Shown here: piece after piece, positions 32,232-41,272 of the stretch | Position numbering within the stretch: the stretch's first letter is position 1 | How the letters are laid out: each line of letters starts with the position of its first letter | Assembly (NCBI RefSeq): GCF_000708715.2 | Contig: NZ_JENB01000006.1 | Coordinates: forward strand, 62,001 to 126,000 | Source of the DNA: Pseudomonas putida W15Oct28 | GTDB lineage: Bacteria; Pseudomonadota; Gammaproteobacteria; Pseudomonadales; Pseudomonadaceae | DNA: 64,000 bases | Reading direction: 5' to 3' | Program-made: the position numbers and the translations under genes | The notes under the pieces: model-generated | Databases searched by the model: none | The model's input: the letters and a program-made list of their open reading frames with translations, nothing else | Told to the model about the DNA's origin: nothing

Positions 32232-35200
32232 TTAGTGAAAATCCCGGCTGCGCACATCCAGCCCTTGCAGCAACGGGCTCACATCTTCCAGCCGCCGGGC
32301 AATCAAGTGCCGCACGCCATTCTCCTGCTCCAGCCGCCCACTGACCTTGAGCAACTTCGACCCCACCAGCGCCCGACGCTGCCGTTCGGCAATGTCCCGC
32401 CATACCACCACGTTGACCATCCCGTGCTCATCTTCCAGGGTGACAAAGGTCACTCCGCTGGCGGTCTGTGGCCGTTGGCGGCCTACTACCAGCCCCGCCA
32501 CGGAAATGTTGTCGCCATGCTCGACGCCTTGCAGCTCACTCGAACTGCGACACCCCAGCGCCCTCAGGCGTGAGCGCAACAAGGCCAGCGGATGCGGCCC
32601 CAGCGTGGTGCCCAGGGCCTGGTAATCGGCCATCAGGTCTTCACCTACGGTTGGCGCAGGCAAATCCACTGGCGTTTCAGGCACCGCTTGCACCTCGGCG
32701 AACAGGGGCAGCTGCGGCTGCACCGCCGCCACCTGCCAGCGTGCCTGATGCCGGTCACTGGCCAAGGCACGCAGGGCCCCGCCATCGGCCAGGCGGGCTC
32801 GGGCCCTTGAGTCGAGCCCTGCACGCAGGCAAAGGTCTTCGACATCGCGCCATGGCCGTTGCGCCCTTGCCTGCTCCAGGCGCCTGGCATCGGCCTCGGC
32901 CAAACCGCGCACCAGGCGCAAGCCCATGCGAATAGCCAATGTGCCTTCGGCATCAGGCTCGAGGGTGCAGTCCCACTCGCTGTGGCAGACATCGACCGGC
33001 CGTACTTCGATACCTTGGCGCCGAGCCTCTTGCAACAACTGGTCAGGGCTATAGAAGCCCATGGGCCAGCTGTTGACCAACGCGCAGGTAAAGATTGCCG
33101 GTTCATGGCACTTCAGCCAGCTGCTGGCATAACACAGCAAGGCAAAGCTGGCTGCGTGCGATTCCGGGAAGCCATAGCTGCCAAAACCCTTGATCTGCTC
33201 GAAGATGCGCTCGGCAAACGCCAGGTCGTAACCATTGCGCAGCATGCCTTGCACCAGCCGCTCACGGTGCGGCTCCAGGCCACCGTGGCGCTTCCAGGCC
33301 GCCATGCTGCGGCGTAGCTGGTCGGCCTCGCCCGGCGTGTAATCAGCGGCTACCATGGCCAGCTCCATCACCTGCTCCTGGAACAGCGGTACGCCCAAGG
33401 TGCGCTCGAACACTTCCTTGAGCTGCGGCGATGGGTAGGTTACCGGTTCCTGCTTCAGGCGCCGGCGCAGGTACGGGTGCACCATGTCGCCCTGGATCGG
33501 CCCAGGGCGGACAATCGCCACTTCGATGACCAGGTCATAGAACGTGTTGGGCCGCAGCCGGGGCAGCATGGCCATCTGCGCACGCGACTCGATCTGGAAC
33601 ACCCCCATGGTCTCGGCGCGGCTGATCATCGCGTAGGTGGCCGGGTCTTCGCCGGGGATGGTGGCCAGGGTCAGTTGCTGGCCGCGATGGTGCTGCAGCA
33701 GGTCAAAGCAGCGGCGCAAGGCACTGAGCATACCCAATGCCAGCACGTCGACCTTGAGCAGGCCGAGCATGTCCAGGTCGTCCTTGTCCCACTGGATCAC
33801 CGTGCGCTCCGCCATCGCGGCATTCTCCACCGGCACCAACTGGTCGAGTGGCTGCTGGGAGATGACAAAGCCGCCCGGGTGCTGCGACAGGTGCCGAGGG
33901 AAGCCGATCAGCTCGCCAGCCAGCACCAGTACCCGCCGCAGTGAAGGGCTGCCGGCCTCAAAGCCGGCCTCGGCCAGGCGCTGGTCATCGGGAATGCGGT
34001 CGCTCCAGCGACCACAGCATTTGGCCAGCGCATCTACCTGGTCCACCGGCAAACCCAATACCCGCGCCACATCGCGCACCGCACCTGCGGCGTGGTAGGT
34101 GTTGACCACCGCCGTCAGCGCCGCACGGTGTCGGCCATAGCGGCGAAACACATACTGGATCACCTCTTCGCGCCGGTTGTGCTCGAAGTCCACGTCGATA
34201 TCAGGCGGCTCGTTGCGTTCACGCGACAGGAAGCGCTCGAACAGCAGGCGATGCTGCATGGGGTCGAGCTCGGTAATGCCCAGCACGAAACACACCACCG
34301 AGTTGGCCGCCGAACCGCGGCCCTGGCACAAGATGCGTTGGCTGCGGGCGAAGGCAACGATGTCGTGCACGGTCAGGAAGTAGCTTTCGTAACCAAGTTC
34401 CTCGATCAGCGCCAACTCCCTGGCCAGTACGTCACGCACCTTGTCACTCGGACCGCCTGGCCAGCGTAGTGGCAAGCCTTGCTCGCACAGTTCACGCAAC
34501 CAGCTTGCCGGGGTATGGCCCTGGGGCACGAGTTCGCGCGGGTACTGGTATTTCAACTCGCTCAGGTCAAATTGGCAGCGCTCGGCAATGGCCAAGGTCT
34601 CGGCCAGCAGGTCGGCAGGATAGAGTTCGCCCAATTGTGCCTGGCTGCGCAGGTGCCGCTCACCATTGGCAAACAGAAAGCGCCCGGCCTCGGCCACCTG
34701 GCAATGCTGGCGGATGGCGGTCATGCAGTCCTGCAACGCACGGCGACCGCGCACATGCATGTGCACATCGCCACAGGCCACGGCGCGGATACCCACTTCA
34801 GCCGCAAGGCCTCGCAAGCGTTGCAGGCGCAGGGCATCGTCACTGCCTCGGTGCAGGTGCACGGCCAGCCACAGGCGTTCGCCGAACACACTGCGTAACC
34901 ACTCACCCGTGGCCATGTCGGCGCAGTCGTCGGCCACCCATAGCGCCAGCAGCCCTTGATGGTGCTGCTGCAGGTCGTCGCGAAACAGCTGGTACTCACC
35001 CTTTTGCGCCCGCCGCCGGGCCCGCGTGATCAGCGCGCACAAACTCTGGTAACCGGCCAGGTTCTCTACCAGCAGCACCAGCTTGGGGCCGTCCTGCAGA
35101 TGCACCTCACTGCCCACGATCAGCCGCAACTGATGCGCCTTGGCAGCCTGCCAGGCCCGAACGATTCCGGCCAGGGTGCATTCGTCAGTGATCGCCAGGG

Positions 35201-35312
35201 CCTGGTAGCCCTGCTCACGCGCGCGCCGAAACAGCTCGTCGGCGCTCGACGCCCCGCGCTGGAAGCTGAAGTTGGACAGGCAATGCAGCTCGGCATACCC
35301 CGGCGTGCTCAT
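32232..35312 (-). CDS. dnaE2: Error-prone DNA polymerase DnaE2 (ImuC)
   Basis: A 1026-residue C-family polymerase for mutagenic bypass of DNA damage. A PHP domain opens the protein ([30 protein letters not shown]). The polymerase core has [17 protein letters not shown] and the catalytic [15 protein letters not shown], then [18 protein letters not shown]-terminal OB fold has [22 protein letters not shown]. It lacks the long C-terminal beta/tau-binding extension of replicative DnaE. It starts at the ATG overlapping the imuB stop by four bases. It works with ImuA and ImuB as the mutasome. Confidence 0.95.
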   Translation of the reverse strand: MSTPGYAELHCLSNFSFQRGASSADELFRRAREQGYQALAITDECTLAGIVRAWQAAKAHQLRLIVGSEVHLQDGPKLVLLVENLAGYQSLCALITRARRRAQKGEYQLFRDDLQQHHQGLLALWVADDCADMATGEWLRSVFGERLWLAVHLHRGSDDALRLQRLRGLAAEVGIRAVACGDVHMHVRGRRALQDCMTAIRQHCQVAEAGRFLFANGERHLRSQAQLGELYPADLLAETLAIAERCQFDLSELKYQYPRELVPQGHTPASWLRELCEQGLPLRWPGGPSDKVRDVLARELALIEELGYESYFLTVHDIVAFARSQRILCQGRGSAANSVVCFVLGITELDPMQHRLLFERFLSRERNEPPDIDVDFEHNRREEVIQYVFRRYGRHRAALTAVVNTYHAAGAVRDVARVLGLPVDQVDALAKCCGRWSDRIPDDQRLAEAGFEAGSPSLRRVLVLAGELIGFPRHLSQHPGGFVISQQPLDQLVPVENAAMAERTVIQWDKDDLDMLGLLKVDVLALGMLSALRRCFDLLQHHRGQQLTLATIPGEDPATYAMISRAETMGVFQIESRAQMAMLPRLRPNTFYDLVIEVAIVRPGPIQGDMVHPYLRRRLKQEPVTYPSPQLKEVFERTLGVPLFQEQVMELAMVAADYTPGEADQLRRSMAAWKRHGGLEPHRERLVQGMLRNGYDLAFAERIFEQIKGFGSYGFPESHAASFALLCYASSWLKCHEPAIFTCALVNSWPMGFYSPDQLLQEARRQGIEVRPVDVCHSEWDCTLEPDAEGTLAIRMGLRLVRGLAEADARRLEQARAQRPWRDVEDLCLRAGLDSRARARLADGGALRALASDRHQARWQVAAVQPQLPLFAEVQAVPETPVDLPAPTVGEDLMADYQALGTTLGPHPLALLRSRLRALGCRSSSELQGVEHGDNISVAGLVVGRQRPQTASGVTFVTLEDEHGMVNVVVWRDIAERQRRALVGSKLLKVSGRLEQENGVRHLIARRLEDVSPLLQGLDVRSRDFH

Positions 35313-36727
35313 GCGAACCAGCCCTGCAGCCACAGCGGGCCGGCCTGGCCCAGGTCGCGGTAGGCCCAGCCGCGCAGGCCGTCACGAGTTTCGATGCGGT
35401 AATAGTCGCGGCGCACGTCGCCGCCATCCCACCAGCCCGACTCGATGCGTTCGGCCTGGCCCTGTACCTGGTAGCTGGCGTCGTCCAGCGCCATTGGGGC
35501 CGACAGCAGCCAGCCCGGGCGACTGCCTGGGGCAACCGGCATGCTGCCTTGGACGCCTTGCTCGGTCAGCTGCCAGGCGCATTCGGGGCGGTGATCGGCT
35601 GCAGCGCTCAGCCCCTTAACGGCCTCATCCCCCAGACGAGCGCGCAGCCGTTCGCGCAATTGTTCCCAGGGTTGTGCCTGCTGCGCACGGGGGTCGAACA
35701 ACGCCTGGTGCTGCGGCACGAAGGGTGGCAGGTCCTCGGCAACCAGCCGCAGGTTGCGCACGGGGGCAGGAATGCGCAGCGGCTCCAGGCGCCCACGGGC
35801 CAGTTCGAACAGCATGGCGGCATCGCGTTCGGCAGCCAGCAGGCCTACCTTGAGCAGGGTGTCCGGCCCTTCGGCATGTTCCAGGTGTAGGCAAAAGCGC
35901 TGCACGCCACAGTCGCGCCCGGCGAGGAATGCGGCAAGGTCGTTGAGCATGCGCCGCAGCGGGAACAGCAGCGCCTGGTGCGACTCGACGTCGAAGTTCA
36001 GTTCCAGCCGGGTTTCGAAACGGTCCGGTGGCTGGTAGAAGTCCAGGCCCAGATTGCGCAGGCCAAGCAGCTGGTCGAGGTGCAACTGCACCTGGGCCGC
36101 AAAACGCTTGGCCAATGTATCGCGCGGCAAGGACAGTACCTGGCCCAGTTGGCGCAGGCCCATGCGGGCAAAGGCTTCGGCGGCGTCTGCCGGCAAGCCG
36201 ACACGCGTGATGGGCAGGCCTAGCAGGGCCGCACGGGTGGCGTCGGCATCGCCCACGGCCAAACCGTCATGACCATTGGCAAGCATGCGCGCCGCCACCG
36301 GGTTGCTGGCCAGAACGATGCGTTGGCGCAGGCCCAGATCTGCCAGCTCCTGGCGCAGACGTGCCTCGAACAAGGGCCAGGGGCCGAACAGTTGCAGGCT
36401 GGAGCCTACTTCCAGTAGCAACGCCCGCGGGTAATGCAGGCTGACCTGGGCACTGAAGCGATAGGCCCAGGCCGCCAGCAATTGCTGCACCTGTTCGATA
36501 CGCCTGGGGTCGGCTTCAACGCAGGTGAAACCCTCCGCCAGGGCACGTGCCGCCGTCAGGGTCTGCCCTGCACGCAACCCGAGTGCGGCCGCTGCCGGGC
36601 TGACCGCTTGCAATACCCGGCGCTGGGTAGGCCCGCCAAGCAGCACCAACGGTGTGTCGGGGTCGTCACGCTCACGCAGGACCGTGTCCAGCGCCAGCTG
36701 CGGGAGCAGGATGCAGGCCCAGAGCAT
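35309..36727 (-). CDS. imuB: ImuB, catalytically dead Y-family polymerase homologue
   Basis: A 472-residue DinB-like protein that bridges the beta clamp, ImuA and DnaE2. The N-terminus [19 protein letters not shown] replaces the metal-binding DxD of active Y-family enzymes, and the usual SIDE motif is replaced by [13 protein letters not shown], so the catalytic acids are missing, as expected for ImuB. The little-finger-like region and C-terminal tail follow; the end reads [19 protein letters not shown]. It is six bases after imuA and overlaps dnaE2. Confidence 0.93.
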   Translation of the reverse strand: MLWACILLPQLALDTVLRERDDPDTPLVLLGGPTQRRVLQAVSPAAAALGLRAGQTLTAARALAEGFTCVEADPRRIEQVQQLLAAWAYRFSAQVSLHYPRALLLEVGSSLQLFGPWPLFEARLRQELADLGLRQRIVLASNPVAARMLANGHDGLAVGDADATRAALLGLPITRVGLPADAAEAFARMGLRQLGQVLSLPRDTLAKRFAAQVQLHLDQLLGLRNLGLDFYQPPDRFETRLELNFDVESHQALLFPLRRMLNDLAAFLAGRDCGVQRFCLHLEHAEGPDTLLKVGLLAAERDAAMLFELARGRLEPLRIPAPVRNLRLVAEDLPPFVPQHQALFDPRAQQAQPWEQLRERLRARLGDEAVKGLSAAADHRPECAWQLTEQGVQGSMPVAPGSRPGWLLSAPMALDDASYQVQGQAERIESGWWDGGDVRRDYYRIETRDGLRGWAYRDLGQAGPLWLQGWFA

Positions 36728-36733
36728 GGTGCA

Positions 36734-37354
36734 TCAGCCCCGCCCCGGGCAGGCGATGGGCAGCGCCGGTGGCATGCCGCCCCGGCTTTTCAGCACACGC
36801 CACTGCGCCGGACGGGTGTCGACGGCAACCCGCAGCGCTGCTGGCGACGGGTTGTGTGCTGCCTGGTGCGGCCGGCAGGCGAATGCCAGCGCCTGGCCGG
36901 TTTCTGCGGCCACCTGCAAACGCCGCAGGGCCCGGTCATCGGCACGTTCAGGCCAGCACAGCACAGCCGCGCAACTGCCCGAGCGCAGGCACTGCTCGGC
37001 GGCCCACAGGGCATCGGCAGGGGCGGCATCCACCTGCACCAGCCAGCGCAGGTCTACCCCCGCTGCCTGCCAGGCCGGTGCGTAAGGAATGAACGGCGGC
37101 GCCACCAGTACTACCCGGCTGCCTTCAGCACTCAGCCGCGCCAGTGTGGGCCACAGCAGTTGCAGTTCGCCGCAACCGGGGCTGGCCAGTAGCAATTCGC
37201 TGAGAGCCGCCGCCGGCCAGCCGCCCTCAGGCAGGCGCTCGTCAAGGGCAGCATGGCCGGTCGGCTGCAAGCCGAGTGGCCGTGCCTGGGCCTGCCGGCC
37301 GCGCCAGACACGGCGCTGGTCGAGCAGCCTGTCGAGGTCGACCACCGCGCCCAT
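36734..37354 (-). CDS. imuA: ImuA, RecA/SulA-like mutasome protein
   Basis: A 206-residue RecA-fold protein of the damage-induced mutagenesis cassette. The segment LPEGGWPAAALSELLLASPGCGELQLLWPTLARL matches the start of ImuA/SulA-like proteins, where the Walker A lysine is absent. VVLVAPPFIPYAPAW and RWLVQVDAAPADALWAAEQCLRSG follow. It abuts lexA2 (shared base at stop and start) and precedes imuB, so all four genes form one operon. In known systems ImuA supports ImuB and RecA in translesion synthesis. Confidence 0.92.
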   Translation of the reverse strand: MGAVVDLDRLLDQRRVWRGRQAQARPLGLQPTGHAALDERLPEGGWPAAALSELLLASPGCGELQLLWPTLARLSAEGSRVVLVAPPFIPYAPAWQAAGVDLRWLVQVDAAPADALWAAEQCLRSGSCAAVLCWPERADDRALRRLQVAAETGQALAFACRPHQAAHNPSPAALRVAVDTRPAQWRVLKSRGGMPPALPIACPGRG

Positions 37355-37962
37355 CAGTCACGCCTCAGCAGGCCGCAGAACACGCCTTCGATGAAAAATT
37401 CCTGTTCAGGCTGCACATCGATGGGTGCATAGGCCGGGTTGCGTGGCAACAGCCGGTAACCGCTGCCCTGGCGTTGCAGGCGCTTGATGGTCACTTCGCC
37501 GTCCAGGCGCGCAACCACGATCTGGCCATCACGGGCGTCGGCCTGTTGAAGGATGCCGACCAGGTCACCGTCGAAGATGCCGTCGTCGACCATCGAATCG
37601 CCACGCACTTTAAGCAGGTAGTCAGGGGTACGACGGAACATGCTGGGGTCGAGCAGCAACTGTTCGTGGATATCGAGGTCCGGGCCGATGGGTGCACCCG
37701 CCGCCACCTGGCCCAGCACCGGCACTTCAAGGATTTCCGGCCGACGCAGCGGTTCGGCCAGGCGAATGCCCCGCGCCTGGTTCGGCGTGACATCAATGTA
37801 ACCGGCCTGGCACAGGGCAGTGATGTGCTTGCGCGCAACGCTGCGCGAAGCAAAACCGAAGCGCGTGGCGATATCGGCCAGGCTCGGTGGCTGCCCTTGG
37901 TCGGCAATGCGCTCGCGGATGAATTCGAAAATGGCGCGGCGTTTGGGGGTAAGATTGTCCAT
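37354..37962 (-). CDS. lexA2: LexA2 SOS repressor controlling the mutagenesis cassette
   Basis: A 202-residue LexA. The winged helix-turn-helix is at residues 1-65 (MDNLTPKRRAIFEFIRERIA), the self-cleavage site is Ala88-Gly89 in GQVAAGAPIG, and the catalytic dyad is Ser123 in RGDSMVDDG with Lys160 in GEVTIKRL. I place the start at 37962. An in-frame ATG three codons earlier lies inside the operator and is unlikely. P. putida is known to have two lexA genes, one in this cassette with its own target motif. It should repress imuA-imuB-dnaE2 and itself until RecA-driven cleavage. Confidence 0.93.
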   Translation of the reverse strand: MDNLTPKRRAIFEFIRERIADQGQPPSLADIATRFGFASRSVARKHITALCQAGYIDVTPNQARGIRLAEPLRRPEILEVPVLGQVAAGAPIGPDLDIHEQLLLDPSMFRRTPDYLLKVRGDSMVDDGIFDGDLVGILQQADARDGQIVVARLDGEVTIKRLQRQGSGYRLLPRNPAYAPIDVQPEQEFFIEGVFCGLLRRD

Positions 37963-37964
37963 GG

Positions 37965-37978
37965 AGCACATTTGTACT
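37965..37978 (-). promoter_or_regulatory. LexA2-type operator
   Basis: On the minus strand AGTAC-AAAT-GTGCT, ending two bases before the lexA2 ATG. It matches the AGTAC-N4-GTGCT motif I recall for the P. putida LexA2 regulon. The site covers the probable leader or start of transcription, so bound LexA2 would block initiation directly. Confidence 0.75.
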
Positions 37979-38163
37979 CTTTTCGGAGCACGCTGAACAG
38001 CCCCCTTCGTCGTCAGATCTCGTCCTGACCACGTTGGCTGGATGTATTTGCACACTCATGGCTTTGAGATGGCGCTCAGCGGGTTCCGGCGCCTTGACCT
38101 GGGCGCCCAAAAATCACTGTGCAGCTATCGCGCCCCCACCCTCGCTAACCCGGTCTGTAACGT

Positions 38164-38189
38164 AAAAAAGCCGCATACTGGCGGCTTTT
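38164..38189 (-). terminator. Rho-independent terminator after the zeta-like toxin gene
   Basis: On the minus strand a perfect stem AAAAGCCGC/GCGGCTTTT with loop CAGTAT runs into TTTTTT. It lies 17 bases after the toxin stop codon and isolates it from lexA2. Confidence 0.85.
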
Positions 38190-38205
38190 CGACAATCCTT
38201 TCAAG

Positions 38206-38985
38206 CTAAGCCGAAGGGCTGTCGGTGACCTTGTCGACGTAGGCTTCCATAAACCAATCAGGTTGGTCTTCAGTCTTGTACACGAGGGATGTACCGTCAG
38301 TGATCTCAGCCAGCCAGATAGAGCTTTCCCCCGAGTTGTCGAATATATAGGCTCGGTTGGAGGCAGCGACTGCCTCAGGCAACAGCTTGAGTGACCGATG
38401 GTAACGCTGAACTATCTTGTCGACCGGAACGTTGTGACCACCGTCATCAGCACGGTTAGCCACTCGGTTAATATTGATTTTCGGCGTGTCGGTAGCCACG
38501 AAATAAAGGTACGTGCGATAGCCCTTTTCCTGAGCCTGAAGCATGAATGCGACCTTATCGTACGACGACATCACCGTCTCGAACGTAAAGCTGACGCGAT
38601 TGTCCAGGAGTTTATGCCTGATGAAATCAGCGATCACCGAAGCGTGGTATGAATTGAAGTCGATGCGACGAACATCGAGATGAAACCCGTCGATGTCAAA
38701 CAAGCCAGCCTGCTCTTGCAGCTGCTCTTTCTGAATAAGACCGTGTGCAGCGAAGAAAGCACTGAACTCGTCAGTAGTTGCCTGGACATTGAACGAGGCG
38801 AGGTCGACAAACCCTTCTGCTTTCGCTGCTTTCTCGATTTCGTCCGCGTTTACATAGGTATTTATCAGGCCAGCCGGGACCTGCTCTTTTATGGTGCTTT
38901 TACCCGACCCATTTGGCCCCGCAAACATGCGTAGTCTAGGCACCGGCACTGGCGCTGACTCGCTGAACCTGGATAGGTCGGCCAA
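38206..38985 (-). CDS. Zeta-toxin-like P-loop kinase
   Basis: A 259-residue protein with a Walker A motif LRMFAGPNGSGKSTIKEQV (residues 18-36), then INTYVNADEIEKAAKA and VSFTFETVMSSYDKV, the same layout as zeta/UNG-type kinases that phosphorylate UDP-N-acetylglucosamine or related targets. LYFVATDTPKININRVANR supplies the arginines usual in this fold. A TTG start at 38985 has AAAGGTG seven bases before it and overlaps the upstream small gene by 50 bases; an ATG at 38928 has no ribosome site and begins just before Walker A. Base composition is lower in GC than neighbours, suggesting transfer. Toxicity is inferred. Confidence 0.8.
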   Translation of the reverse strand: MADLSRFSESAPVPVPRLRMFAGPNGSGKSTIKEQVPAGLINTYVNADEIEKAAKAEGFVDLASFNVQATTDEFSAFFAAHGLIQKEQLQEQAGLFDIDGFHLDVRRIDFNSYHASVIADFIRHKLLDNRVSFTFETVMSSYDKVAFMLQAQEKGYRTYLYFVATDTPKININRVANRADDGGHNVPVDKIVQRYHRSLKLLPEAVAASNRAYIFDNSGESSIWLAEITDGTSLVYKTEDQPDWFMEAYVDKVTDSPSA

Positions 38986-39199
38986 CGTTCACCTTTCGAC
39001 GCGGCTTGGCCTCGCCGACTACCGTCGCCGAACCATCGGCCTTGGATTCGACCAGGCAATTGCCCTGCACCCTTATCACCGTGTGTCCGGCTGCAAGCGC
39101 ACGGACATAGGCACTGCGGGTCGCACCTTCAGCAACTGCTGGTATCTCGCCTTCAAGGTACCGAATCTCTTTTTCAGTGAGACTATTTTTTTTCCGCAT
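38936..39199 (-). CDS. Small partner of the zeta-like toxin (putative antitoxin)
   Basis: An 87-residue basic protein, MRKKNSLTEKEIRYLEGEIP at the start, a middle segment GATRSAYVRALAAGHTVIRVQGN, and a tail rich in K/R/V (GEAKPRRKVNVGRP). It immediately precedes and overlaps the zeta-like gene, the usual position for an antitoxin. I recognise no DNA-binding fold and it does not look like the helical epsilon antitoxin. An alternative is a small accessory protein of unknown role. No ribosome site stronger than agaaagg (39202-39208 region, minus strand) is seen. Confidence 0.65.
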   Translation of the reverse strand: MRKKNSLTEKEIRYLEGEIPAVAEGATRSAYVRALAAGHTVIRVQGNCLVESKADGSATVVGEAKPRRKVNVGRPIQVQRVSASAGA

Positions 39200-39390
39200 A
39201 CCTTTCTCCTCAGAGGGATGGACGTGGTTGGTACCATTCTAGCCACGTTAGGCATTTTACAGAAGCATCAGACCAGTTGATCGCGCTCCTCAGGCGTGCG
39301 AGGTGACCTGATAGCCAACGAATCAATTGAGTCCAGCTCCCGGGATTTTCGATATCATCCTCGCGTTTGTGACTTTGCTCTGGATATCCC

Positions 39391-40047
39391 ATGCTGACCG
39401 CCCTGCTGTTCGACCTCGACGGAACCCTCACCGACACCGACACCCTGCACCTGCAGGCCTTTCGCCAACTGCTGCGTGAACATGACGGCCGCGAACTGAG
39501 CCAGGCGCAGTTCGATGCCCAGGTCAGCGGCCGCGCCAATGGCGAGCTGTTCGCCGAGCTGTTCAGCGGCGCGAGCGTCGAGCAGTGCCAGGCGCTGGCC
39601 GACCGCAAGGAAGCGCTGTTCCGCGACATGTCGCCATCTCTTGCGCCGATGCCAGGCCTGTTGCGCCTGCTGGACCATGCCCAGGCCCATGACATGGGCA
39701 TGTGCGTGGTAACCAACGCACCGCGGCTGAACGCCGAACACATGCTGAACGCCATGGGCCTTGGCCAGTGGTTCGAGCATGTGCTGGTGGCCGAGGAGCT
39801 GGCGCGGCCCAAGCCAGACCCGCTGCCTTACCTCACCGGCCTGCAGCGGCTGGGCGCCGAGGCCGGGCAGGCGCTGGCCTTCGAGGATTCATTGCCGGGG
39901 GTGGCGGCAGCCAGTGGCGCGGGGATCTTTACCGTGGGCGTGGCTACGACGCAGACGCCGGAGCGGTTGTTGGAAGCGGGTGCCAAGCTGGTTGTGAATG
40001 ACTTCAATGACCCGGCATTGTGGGCATTTATCGAGCGTATGGCTTGA
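39391..40047 (+). CDS. HAD-family hydrolase, beta-phosphoglucomutase-like
   Basis: A 218-residue phosphatase of HAD subfamily IA. Motif I is LLFDLDGTLTDTDTLHLQAF with nucleophile Asp8 and Asp10; motif II is MCVVTNAPRLNAEHML; motif III/IV are ARPKPDPLPYL and ALAFEDSLPGVAAASGAG. A helical cap covers residues 17-85. Substrate could be phosphoglycolate or a sugar phosphate. No operon partner: a REP element follows and the toxin genes diverge. Confidence 0.92.
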   Translation: MLTALLFDLDGTLTDTDTLHLQAFRQLLREHDGRELSQAQFDAQVSGRANGELFAELFSGASVEQCQALADRKEALFRDMSPSLAPMPGLLRLLDHAQAHDMGMCVVTNAPRLNAEHMLNAMGLGQWFEHVLVAEELARPKPDPLPYLTGLQRLGAEAGQALAFEDSLPGVAAASGAGIFTVGVATTQTPERLLEAGAKLVVNDFNDPALWAFIERMA

Positions 40048-40052
40048 GGTGT

Positions 40053-40298
40053 GGGGTGTGTTTCAGATCGAGCGCCGCCCGCGCGGCGCTTCGCAGCACA
40101 AGGCTGCTCCTACATCTGTTTCGGGCCAATTATTCCTGAGGCAGAGGTGCGCGGCCCCTTGGTGTTCACCTCGATATCGTGTCGGGCAAACCAGGCGGTC
40201 GCGCGCGTTGGCCCAGGTGTTACTGGCCCGAAACAAATGTAGGAGCAGCCTTGTGCTGCGAAGCGCCGCGCGGGCGGCGCTCGATCTCAAACACCCCA
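40053..40298. repeat. Long inverted repeat built on a REP pair
   Basis: Two arms of about 75 bases match each other with few differences. Each contains gatcgagcgccgcccgcgcg, gcttcgcagcacaaggctgc and tcctaca(t/t)(c/t)tgtttcgggcca. Only the inner thirty or so bases of each arm are REP core (gtaggagcagcc type). The arms flank about 88 unique bases. It lies between the HAD and LysR genes. Much longer than the other REP pairs here. Confidence 0.85.
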
Positions 40299-40329
40299 TA
40301 ACTCTATAGCCATACTCACCCAGGCCCCC

Positions 40330-41241
40330 ATGCTCATCGACGAAGAACTGACGCTCAAAAAGCTGGAAACCTTTCTCGCCTTCATGCGCACCGGCAACCT
40401 CGGCCGCGCGGCTGCCGAGTTGTCCACCAGCGCCGTCAGCGTGCACCGCGCCATCCACTCGCTGGAAAGCGCCCTGCGCTGCCCGTTGTTCAAGCACGAA
40501 GGCCGCCAGCTGATCCCGCTGGAAAGCGCCTACGTGCTGGAAAAGAAAGCCCGGCAGCTGATTCAGGACGCCGAGCAGATGGTGCGCCACACCCGTGAGG
40601 CCGCGGGGTTCTACGCCGAGCGCTTCCGCCTGGGTGCGCTCTATTCGCTGACGGTAAAAACCGTGCCCAAACTGGTCATGGGCCTGAAACTGCGCCGCAG
40701 CGAGCTGAACATCGACCTCACCCTGGGTTCCAACGTCGACTTGCTGCAGCGCCTGAAAAACCACGAGCTGGAAGCTATCCTGGTGTCACTCGACGAAAGC
40801 GTCAGCGACCCGGCCTGCGAGCAGCTGGCGCTGTTCTCCGACGACATCTTCCTTGCTGTCCCCACCGACTCGCCCTTCGCCGAACAGGCCGAGGTGGACC
40901 TGGCCGACCTCGCCGACTCCACCTTCATCACCCTGACCCAAGGCTTCGCCACCCACCGCGATGGCGCGCGGGTGTTCCAGCAGGCCGGCTTCGAGCCCAA
41001 GGTAGCCATGCAGGTGAACGACATCTTCACCCTGCTGAGCATGGTCAGTTCGGGTGTGGGCTTTGCCCTGCTGCCCGGGCGCATCGCGGCGGTGTACGAA
41101 AACCGCGTCAGGCTGATTGCCTTGAAGCCGCAATACCGCTTGCAGCAGCACATTGGCGTGGTGTTTCTGAAAGCGCGGGAGCGGGAGCCCAACTTGCTGG
41201 CACTCCTTGCAGAGTGCCGGATGTACAGCCGGGATAACTGA
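40330..41241 (+). CDS. LysR-family regulator, MdcR-like
   Basis: A 303-residue LysR protein. The helix-turn-helix is at residues 8-66 (LKKLETFLAFMRTGNLGRAAAELSTSAVSVHRAIHSLES in overlapping pieces). The AELSTSAVSVHRAIHSLE wording and the long LxxKKARQLIQDAEQMVRHTREAAGF linker are those of malonate decarboxylase regulators (MdcR). No mdc genes are present; it converges on an aromatic-acid transporter instead. Control of that island is a guess from position. Its stop codon lies in a hairpin shared with the next gene. Confidence 0.88.
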   Translation: MLIDEELTLKKLETFLAFMRTGNLGRAAAELSTSAVSVHRAIHSLESALRCPLFKHEGRQLIPLESAYVLEKKARQLIQDAEQMVRHTREAAGFYAERFRLGALYSLTVKTVPKLVMGLKLRRSELNIDLTLGSNVDLLQRLKNHELEAILVSLDESVSDPACEQLALFSDDIFLAVPTDSPFAEQAEVDLADLADSTFITLTQGFATHRDGARVFQQAGFEPKVAMQVNDIFTLLSMVSSGVGFALLPGRIAAVYENRVRLIALKPQYRLQQHIGVVFLKAREREPNLLALLAECRMYSRDN

Positions 41242-41272
41242 ACCTGCGCCACTACTGGCCAGCGCAGGTTCA
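41239..41272. terminator. Hairpin containing both stop codons of convergent genes
   Basis: A perfect 11-base stem TGAACCTGCGC/GCGCAGGTTCA with a 12-base loop. The first three bases are the LysR stop and the last three are the complement of the transporter stop. There is no T-run, so termination efficiency is uncertain. Confidence 0.55.

Noticed and set aside
37969..37971. Earlier in-frame ATG for lexA2
   Set aside because: It lies inside the LexA2 operator and would add three residues not expected at the LexA N-terminus.
38926..38928. ATG start for the zeta-like gene
   Set aside because: No ribosome site precedes it, whereas the TTG at 38985 has AAAGGTG seven bases upstream; still possible.
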